Assembly: GCA_025617375.2 (NCBI GenBank)
Contig: JAMYGW020000001.1
Coordinates: 2,976,001 to 3,040,000 of the forward strand
DNA from: Acarospora socialis
Taxonomy: Eukaryota; Ascomycota; Lecanoromycetes; Acarosporales; Acarosporaceae
Length of the DNA stretch: 64,000 bases
Direction of reading: 5' to 3'
This document shows positions 56,121-64,000 of the stretch, piece after piece. The position numbers and the translations under genes are program-made. Position 1 is the first letter of the stretch, and every line of letters begins with the position of its first letter. Under the pieces are notes generated by a model, which searched no databases, had not been told where the DNA came from, and worked only from the letters and a program-made list of their open reading frames with translations.

Positions 56121-57769
56121 CTAACCTCCGACCCTAAAATCTATGTTCCGAGTATATACACTAGATTTGGCAGTAATAATCGTCCATTGCGGATCTCCGG
56201 AAACTCGGCCGGGTGCTCCGAAACGAACCCGGGAAAAAAGCTGAATACTTTTCGCTATCGAGACTAGCATTTTCGCAACGGACCACGAGTCCCCGCAATA
56301 AGATATCGGGACATTTGATTGCTCTCCGTCTCCGTCTACACCTTCCAAGGCGGCTCCTTTCTCGGCAGTTCCGGCATGGCGATCGAAACTCCCTTCTGCG
56401 CTGTCAGCCCCAAACCTCGAAATTCCGCCGCCTCGTGCGGACACGAAAATACTAACCGCAGTTTCTCGTCCCATGTCATCGACTTTGTTACCCACGATAT
56501 GCTCGGAAGATGACGTTTGTTGGAGGCCACTGCCGCCCCCACCACGGCTGTCGGTACGGGTGTACTTTGATGAGCGGGTACGGCTGGAGGCGTGTTGTGA
56601 GGCTGCTCGGAAGAGCGGACGCATGATGGGCAGACAGGCGCAGACGATGCCGATGTTGCACTCGACGCTGAGCCAAATAGCTGCGTCGACAATGGTCCCT
56701 GCAGAAATGATGAGTCTTCGAAAGAGAGGGGACTAGCACAGTGACTCACATGTGATATCGGCCTCATTCAGCTTCAGGATTAATGGAAGTCGGATGAGGA
56801 CGGACACACATACCCTTCGACGTCCAAGTTAGCCATCGCCGAGTGCAACATCGCCCTGTCACGCGAACATGATGGGCGCAGGAGATTGTCCACTTACAGT
56901 CCGCCAAGAAGGAACATACCGATGACGGCCAGCTTCCGCGAAGATTTCATTTGCAAACCCCAGAGCCACGGTATCGGTAGCAGCAATATCACGAAGTCAG
57001 TCACGAAGTTGGCTGCCGTAGCCCCGTAGCCTCGGGCGTAGAGGCTGAGGCAAGAGCCATTTGGAATGGACTTATCCCAGAAGTATGCCACCGGCTTGCA
57101 GCCAAAAATGGTGGTGAACACCTGAACAATGCTCCAGACAACGTTCAGAACTCCGGCGGCAATAGAAGCGTTTCTGAAACCGCGAGATGGAAAGATGCGA
57201 TGGTAGAGGCAAAGAATCGATAATTTCACAGGAGTAATCGCCAAGCCGTAAAGCACCTGGGCCGCGAAGGTCATCTGATGAAGTCAGCCTGGAAGACCGG
57301 GTAACCACCACCAGAAGCAATGCGTATACCTTAGCAAAGGCAGAGAGCTGCGAAAGAGTAAGTGTCACGGCATGACGCCCTGACCCGAAGTGAACCGCTG
57401 CGCTATTGTGAGCGGCGAGTACGAATTTCATGAAGAAAAGAGTTGGAGAGCGTTACCATATGCGTTGTTGAAGTTCAGGCCAAAAGTCAACACCTATGAG
57501 CAATGAGTCGCGGATTGCTTCCGGGGCCATACGCTCTAGGACTTTTGTACCAGTGCGACTATGATCAAATAATCGTCCCACCAAAGGGCGACCTTTGCCA
57601 TTCTCCGTGCGACGACGCGCGCAATCACCGCTGCGAGAGCGAGAACGGAAACAACCACAATGCTCGTAACGATCGTCGATCCACGGGAGTCATTGAGACT
57701 CGGGATAGCTGCCGTACACAGCTGCTTCGCGAAATCGAGGGTTTCTGGGAAGTGAAAGATTAGCGGCAT
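56121..57769 (-). CDS. Fungal rhodopsin-domain seven-transmembrane protein (PTH11-like)
   Basis: Six exons (57769-57551, 57493-57457, 57397-57330, 57274-56898, 56814-56750, 56698-56121) give 447 aa with all phases matching. Seven hydrophobic spans match the fungal rhodopsin-domain family: VTSIVVVSVLALAAVIARVV, then WWDDYLIIVALVLTFGLN, VLYGLAITPVKLSILCLYHRIF, then WSIVQVFTTIFGC, NFVTDFVILLLPIPWLW, LAVIGMFLLGGLVCVSVLIR and WTIVDAAIWLSVECNIGIVC. The WDD and YHRIF motifs are diagnostic. The C-terminal 190 residues are a Ser/Gly-rich cytosolic tail. Members include the PTH11 appressorium receptor, but most have no known ligand. Introns are 51-83 nt. The start at 57769 precedes the first span. Confidence 0.88.
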
Positions 57770-60696
57770 TACCTGAGATTGCCTTCGGTATATCGAGTTA
57801 CTGATGACAGCACGCGCATCGGATGTCCTCGCAACCAAAAGACAGAGTTTCACCAGGTTAGGAGATGCTCACTCTGTCCATCAGAAGGGCTGCAATGTGT
57901 GGCAACAACGCCTTGGAGCGCGAGGGAAAAGCTGTTGCTCGAGCAAAGACAGACCACATTCGTTCCACAGCCACTAGAGGCAATCCCAGCTGCCGCACCA
58001 GCTTGCTGGCACGGTTCACGTCAGCTTTTTACTCAACACCCAGCATCTCTTTACGAGTTAGAGGCTTACAGCACACTGCGGCAGCAGACTCAGTCCGCCT
58101 TCAGCCATTTGGAGAACGTTTCGCTGCTGGTGACACTTCAGCTGATGCCGGAAGGGGGTACGCCGTAGTCAACATGTTGGAAACTGCTTGTCAGGAGACG
58201 ACCACTGCTTTTATCTGTGGTTTGTCCGATTTGACTGGGTTGACTAGCTAGCACGACTGTACTTCAGATAGTAATAATGAACCATGTACTAGAATCCCAG
58301 ACAAGATCAAGATTGTGGGGAAGGTCTGTGGAGGCAGTAGTGGTGCTACTCTCCAAAAGATGGAGACGAAGGACGCCACAAGCGAAGCACCATGGATTTC
58401 GGGCAGGTTCCTACACCTCCGGTGGTGAGCTAAGAAATCTCTGAACTGCCACTTGAGGAGAAAGCGTGCCAAAACACACAAATGAACAGACCACCTGCAG
58501 TAACACAACGATGAGCTAATGAGATTGACAAGTGTACCCTTGGACTCTACTTGTCCTACAGCGTCAGTTCCTGTAACTCTATTAGTTAGACGGAGGAGCA
58601 GTTCTCCCACCAATAGTTCCCTAAGGTACCTACTCACAGGTAGCCCTCTTCCTGGTCTGTGCGGGCTGCAAGCCACCTACGGTAATCTGTAGATACACAC
58701 AAGGTAGTGATTTCTCACTCTACCGCACCAATCGCGGCCCTGGATCGATGCCTCTCTCTTTCGTTTCTGCAAGATTAGTCGTATCCGTCATTGGACTTGC
58801 AGTCGCAGATCGAATCTAAGGGACGATTGTCAACGACGGCGCATTGAATATTCCCGAACCAATCATCTCTGTTCCAGCCGGTGAATTTCCCGGACCAGTC
58901 CATTACCCGCTTTGCTTCACTCCGCTGGGCGCTGCAAGTGGATGGTTTTGTAGGGAGTTATGACACAGACCTACCAGGTAGATAAGGTAGTTGGGTGTGC
59001 AAGCGTCAGGTTCGAAAAGGTGTTGTGATTCTCAGGAGATTACCTACCTTACCTTACTACCTTACCTTACTACCTTACCATGTGTACGAAGCTACCATAG
59101 TAATGAAAATCACATGTGACAGGGCACACTAACCTTGGGTCATCACCACCAAAGAAGCATACCACGTCCTGCACGTGATCTGAGCTGTTCTGTTGGTCAA
59201 GGTGGGTCGTAACAAGGACCAACATTCGAATCTCCCCAATAAATGGTTCATAGACTTGTACGAAGTACAGGATCAGGAAAAGACTATGACAATCCTCAAG
59301 TTTCCTCAACTTCCGGTTCTCTCCCACAAAGTGTGTCTGCATCATCAATGAAGTAGCGGACGTGGATATGCAACTAGACCTTCAGGTCGTTTCTAGTGAC
59401 AATGAACTCCATTCCAACGGTGGCTACAGTCGTCAAGAACGCCGTAGCCCTAAACGTCCAACCCAGCATGAGGCCTGACGCAATCATGATCCTTTCTGCA
59501 ACCCTACACATATAGATTTCACCCATTGGGGCGGCTGGGCCTGGGAAGTGAAAGCTCATCGACCATCTTGCAAGGATAATAATGTACCTTACTCCGTTCA
59601 TGTCTGGAGAACCTCCCCCTTCCACTCCGGACCGAGCCTGCATCCAACGGGCGTGCGACCGAGCGGACCGGTCCAGACTCCAACTGCCGGGGTGGCTTTA
59701 CCCATCCACATACATATGCCGTAATTTACTCGTACTGAAGCCCCTTCCCTTGGCCCGAATTTTGCTCGATCACAAAACCAAACGGGTTCTGGATCGTGGC
59801 GTTTTGGCTTTCGAGCTTGTGATCGGAGGCGAGTGGATGGGGAATAAGGAAATATTGCTGAAAATGCAGGTTCTCGGGTCTGTGCACCGGGGACCCGGGG
59901 GTTTCCAGGGGCTGGTGGCGTCCCAGGAATCCGGGTCGGACGGCATTGGGGGCCTGCCACTTCCAGCTGCCTCAGGTACGTTACGTAGATTTTGGTGTAA
60001 ACCAGCGAAAGTCTTTTATGCATGTTCAAAGGGCCACCGACGTCCTTTATCCTACATTAGTCCACCGGCCAGTCAGGGCGAGGAACGGACTGGTGGAAGA
60101 TGGGGTCCATCAGCATTAGTATCAGCAATCCGCATCTGCTGTCCAAATGGGTCCGGTGTCCACCCTATGTATAGACAAATCAACACCATCCGCAGGTTTG
60201 GGGCGCCTGTGTGCAAGGGTAGACAGGTTTCTCGCACCAATGTCTTTGACTCCTATGCCTGTACTGCAGGACTACTATGGTATGGTATAGCTGCATGCCT
60301 AAACTGAAGGGATGGATGAATCTCCAACGCCATCCAGTTGATTGATCGGAAGTTTACGATCCTAGGTCCCTTGCAGTTGCAAACCCTCCTTCTGTCATCA
60401 TCAGGGCGCCACAATCACTGCATTGGGTATTGTGCAGCCGTAACGCAAGTCCTCAGCTCTCCTATAAGACAATTCCTCGAATCTGATGGTTGTGGCGCCC
60501 TGGTTGATGATGGAACTAGGGATCGCAATTGCCGGAGCTGGGAGAGCGATGTGCAAACTCTCTGCAGACGCGGAATCGGGGAACTACACAGTATAGAGGT
60601 ACTACACATACAGTACCTTGTACATCTCCTCTCCTGCCAGTCCCTCTCCTCCGCGTTCCTCTCATATCCTCCCCTTTCCAGAACCCTCACAACCCC
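57770..60696. other. 2.9-kb gene-poor stretch
   Basis: Frames of 128-241 codons exist on both strands (for example 59582-60307 plus) but lack domain similarity, hydrophobic patterning or plausible splice sites. A short tandem repeat of a TACCTTACCTTAC-type unit lies at 59041-59080. Nothing here is called as a gene. Confidence 0.45.
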
Positions 60697-62649
60697 CTAC
60701 TCATCGTCGTACTTCATGATCCCCTCCTCCAACGCCTTGATCTGCAACGCCAGCATCCTCGAAAAGTATCTACACAGCGCCAGATTCCCGCCGAAGAACC
60801 AAAAGCCCGGATGGCCCGTCCGTCGCCACATGGTCCGCAGCTCGCCCTCCTCGTCGAAGCCCCACACATCCTTGACCCGCTCCGCCAACTCGTCGCCGAA
60901 GATCTTCCGCGCCGTCTGCCGCATGTTGCTGTATCCGGTCGCGAAGACGACCTCGTCGGCGGGCAGCTCCTCGCCGTCGGCGAAGGTGAGCGAGTGCGGG
61001 TTGACGGAAGCGATTTCCTGGCCCTGCTTGATGTGGATCTTGCCGTCGGCGATGAGTGAGGAGGCGCCGACGTCGATGTAATACCCGCCGCCGCGCTGGA
61101 AGTACTTCATGAAGAAGCCCGAGTCGTCGGGCCCGTTGTCGAGCTTGAAGCCGGCCTTGGCGAGGCCGTCGAGCAGCTTCTCGTCGCGCTTGGCAATCTC
61201 CTTGGTGGCGTCGACGTGCATGCGTTTGAGGAGGGGGTTGGGGATGGACATGAAAAGGAGGTCGGCGTCGTCGACGGGCGGGCCGCCTTCCTCGTACACG
61301 CCGCCGAGCAGTACGTCCAGGCCGGATTTGCTGCTCATGACGTAGGTGCTGCTGCGTTGCACCATCGTCACGTCGTAGCCGTGCTCGTAGAAGTCCTGTG
61401 CGATGTCGTGCCCGGAGTTGCAGCAGCCGACGACAATGGCGCGCTTGCCTTCGCCGTTGGACTTGACGCCGGGGAATTGCGACGAGTGGCAGAGGGTGCC
61501 TTGGAAGTCTTTCATGCCCTTGATGCGGGGGAAGTTCATCTCCCCCGAGTGCCCGGTAGCTTGGATAACGTGACGTGGATGCAGGGTTCGGCTTTCTTTC
61601 TTGCCGCCGGGGAACTCTCGCTCTACTGTAATGGTCCACTGGCGTTTCTCCTCATCCCAGTGTGTGTCTTTGAGCGTCGTCTTGGTCCACACGTTGAGTT
61701 CGAGGATCTTGGCGTAGGATTCGAACCAGTCTGCAAGTTTGTCCTTTGGAGTGAAGACGGGCCAATGGTCAGGGAAGTTGACGTAAGGTAGATGGTCGTA
61801 CCAGACAGGATCGTGTAAGACGAGTTGATGGTATCGGTTTCGCCAGTTGTCGCCGATGCGGGGATTGCGGTCGATGATGAGGTGCTCGACTCCCAATTGC
61901 TTGAGGCGTGCAGCGGCCATCAGACCTGCTTGTCCGGCGCCTTTGACGGTGACGTGTTAGTGTACTTTTGTTTTGCCGGGTGAATAATATCTTACCAACA
62001 ATCAACACGGTCGGCTCCATGTCTCCCTCTAGATTCTGTTCTGCCGCTCTTATCTCCTGCCAGTTCTTCCGTCCAGGCTGACCACCGTGCGCGACTCCAT
62101 GCGGCCTCCTTGCACGAATCGTCTCTTCATGACCCTTGAGCTCGTGCATGGTCGTGAAGAGTGTGAATGCTTCCATTTGCCGCCATCCTTTTGATCCTGT
62201 AGAAGTCTCATAAACCCTCGACCTCGGCCGACATCGGTCTCGACCGTGAGGAAGCTCTGCACGCAGATGACCTTCCCAGAAAAGTCCACGGCGGAGACAC
62301 TGGGAGCACGGAGTTGGCTGCTTGAGTCGATCTCAACGGCGTGCAGGCGTACTCCCTTCGGCGCTTTCTTGAGGAAAGCCACTATTTTCTCGGGGCCGTT
62401 GAACGTGTGGTAGTTCCATGACAGGCAGAGTTGATCACGCCAATAAGACTCTTTGAGGAAGAGCTTCTCCAGACCGGAGAAGTCGCTGCCCTTCAGGACA
62501 TCGTTGAAGGAGGTGATCCATTCCTTTGCAACTTTCTCGACATCCACAGGTTTAGACGTATCGGGGCTCGGATAGTTTGCCGCCGTGAGATAATTTGAGC
62601 CAGGTTCCACACGATTGTAGGAAGGTGTTTGAACAGCTGCTGTGGCCAT
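60697..62649 (-). CDS. Flavin-containing monooxygenase with N-terminal SnoaL-like domain, apparent 1-nt frameshift
   Basis: FAD/NADPH monooxygenase. An N-terminal alpha+beta (NTF2/SnoaL-like) region of about 170 residues is joined to the FMO core. Exon 1 is 62649-61996 and exon 2 is 61940-60697 (55-nt intron). The FAD motif GAGQAG is formed across the intron. Others are an FMO-type signature FQGTLCHSSQF, the NADPH motif VVGCCNSGHD, and FATGYSNMR near the C-terminus. At about 62175 the frame must move by -1: the DGGKWK frame ends and the AFTLFTTMHEL frame begins, with no fitting intron. One missing nucleotide would give 632 aa. Everything else is intact, so this is either a recent pseudogene or a sequence error. 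Confidence 0.82.
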
Positions 62650-63475
62650 CTTGAGATAATCTGTGATACAGATTTGGGAGGAGAAGAAGAGAACAGAATT
62701 TACTTCAACGTAACAATAGAACCAATGAAGACGTATATGAAAGAACGAACAAGATCGTCACCGCGCGGATAGAAGGAAAAGTGCGACATATCTCCCCTCC
62801 GCATCCGCATCGTGCCCAAGTCAGTCCCCGCACCCAACCTCTAGCTCGATCGTCCTTTTAAGGTAGTGTGGGGTCGAAGAGATGAACTTCCCCGGATTCC
62901 AGAAGCTGATGCTCGCCTCACCTACCGCATTGGCCAGAACGTCCATACTTAGCAAGTGTTCCGCTTATCCGCCTGAGATCGGGTTCTGAGGATCTCTTGG
63001 TCCTCGATTGGTTTATCAATTGCTTTCCTACATGATCGGAACTGATGCTATTTGATGATCTGTAGTAGACAAGCATCCAACAGAGGGGCTATAGGAGTCT
63101 CGCCCGGTGATCAGCACTCGGAATCGTTGAAAAGAGCCTTATCCGATGACTTCTGCAGTAAATGTTATTGATGTACTTGTCACTTGTACTCTACTACAAC
63201 GTACCCTTACCTGGGTACTCGTACTTCAATGGCATACATGCGACAAGTAACATCCTTCTTTCTACAAGTACTCATGGATGGAATGAATATCATGCCGAAG
63301 CTCTAACTGTATATAAGCGCTCGGTCTCTGTGTAGATACAGTCCCGCCTAATTACCATTTCCCCTAGATAGATGTAACATCTATAGATCGAGCAAAGAAC
63401 AAAGAAGTATTGTGCGTTTCGAAACGAATATCTTCAAACCTCCAAAGCCGAATCATCTCGCGCCGGCGCACGTAA
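62650..63475. other. Intergenic, no gene seen
   Basis: Promoter of the monooxygenase gene and the 3' flank of the next minus-strand gene. A TATATAAG-like sequence at about 63310 is on the plus strand, without a gene to serve. Confidence 0.45.
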
Positions 63476-64000
63476 TCAACGCTTCAACAAGCCAGGCAGC
63501 GTCGAGTTCCAGCTCGGAAGACCCGTGCTCGTACCGGAACTAGAATCAGAACCGAAACCGGAACCTATGTACAAGAATTGTTCATCCACATACATACAAC
63601 TTCCACCTCTTCCTCTGACTTTCCCCTCCTCTTCGATTTCCTTCTCTTGTCTTCGTTGACCGTGACAATGGTGGGAGCGCGGGAAAGAAAGAGGTCTAAT
63701 AGACGGAAGTGAGGAAGAGTGCTCACGCACAGACTTGAGAATATGCATTCAGGAGGGCCGTCGCGGAGCCGTCGGGGTTGGTGAGCGAAGGGTTGCATTG
63801 GGCGGGATTGTCTTTGTGGACCGGGCCCTGTACGCGTGAAGGGTCAGCCTCAGCTTCGAACGGGAACCATACGTAAGGGCAGAAGCCATACCCATTCCCC
63901 ACAGTTCCAGAAGATCTTGTCGACATATCCCGATGCCGCAGCCCACGTAACGACGGTCTGCATCCATCCAATAACCCCACCCTGATCCAACGTGCATCCC
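63476..64000 (-). CDS. 3' part of an unrecognised, probably secreted protein (5' end outside window)
   Basis: Three exons: 64000-63892 (partial), 63827-63731 and 63564-63476, with introns of 64 and 166 nt. Phases match throughout and the frame ends at TGA 63476-63478. The encoded 98 residues contain GGVIGWMQTVVTWAAASGYV, then KIFWNCGEW, a Cys-containing segment (NPAQCNPSLTNPDG; AYSQVC) and a Ser/Gly-rich tail ending LPGLLKR. Paired cysteines and the low-complexity tail suggest an extracellular protein. I do not recognise the family. Confidence 0.55.

Noticed and set aside
59582-60307. 241-codon plus-strand frame in the gene-poor region
   Set aside because: No domain, no hydrophobic or helical pattern, mixed low-complexity composition; likely chance.
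60770-61639. 289-codon Arg-rich frame overlapping the monooxygenase
   Set aside because: Same-strand alternative frame of a GC-rich gene; composition is typical of a shadow frame.
60697-62649. Secondary-metabolite gene cluster around the flavin monooxygenase
   Set aside because: No polyketide synthase, NRPS, terpene cyclase or cluster regulator is visible nearby; the neighbours are a rhodopsin-domain protein and an unknown gene.
1-64000. tRNA, rRNA or CRISPR arrays
   Set aside because: No A/B-box pair with cloverleaf potential, no rRNA-like conserved segment and no regularly spaced repeats with unique spacers were seen by eye on either strand.

Overview
The window looks like nuclear DNA of a filamentous ascomycete (Pezizomycotina). 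The genes carry many short introns (mostly 47-83 nt, GT-AG, with CTAAC-like branch sites). The protein set is typical of these fungi: MIA40, an AspB/Cdc3-type septin, a PTS2-targeted peroxisomal thiolase, a HET-domain protein, a rhodopsin-domain membrane protein and a GPI-anchored repeat protein. One block of about 13 kb is extremely AT-rich and riddled with transition-type stop codons, as expected of repeat-induced point mutation (RIP). I cannot name the species.

Layout. (1) About 1-26 kb is a dense block of mostly conserved housekeeping genes: a 5'-truncated CENP-L/Fta1-like kinetochore gene (+), 3-ketoacyl-CoA thiolase (-), thiamine pyrophosphokinase (-) divergent from MIA40 (+), an OM14-like mitochondrial outer-membrane protein (+), a small membrane protein (-), the SNARE BOS1 (+), a secreted M28 peptidase (+), a septin (+), a Pom33/Tts1 membrane protein (+), a SulP/STAS transporter (+) and a pepsin-fold protein with altered active-site motifs (+). 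(2) About 26-35.7 kb is sparser: a GPI-anchored repeat protein (-), two snap-back inverted-repeat elements and an intronless HET gene (+). (3) 35.7-48.55 kb is two nested Ty3/Gypsy-type LTR retrotransposons. The inner element (362-bp LTRs, CAAGA target duplication) sits inside the integrase region of the outer element (99-bp LTRs, ACCC flanks). The coding regions of both are RIP-inactivated, except for an intact antisense Cys-rich ORF in the inner element. (4) 48.6-56 kb is gene wreckage: a headless, frameshifted pepsin-like gene, an 811-codon conserved-looking ORF split by one TGA, a TA-flanked MITE and ankyrin-like debris. (5) 56-64 kb resumes normal genes: a rhodopsin-domain membrane protein (-), a flavin monooxygenase with an apparent 1-nt frameshift (-) and a 3' fragment of an unrecognised gene (-).

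The most noteworthy items are an apparent 2-nt microexon and LEA-like 11-mer repeats in the OM14-like gene, two GC-AG introns, a TIR element carrying a twelve-unit 12-bp minisatellite, two pepsin-fold proteins lacking canonical catalytic motifs, and the nested retrotransposon pair with its intact antisense ORF. Gene models are manual splicing from sequence. Family names come from memory of motifs, not from database searches.
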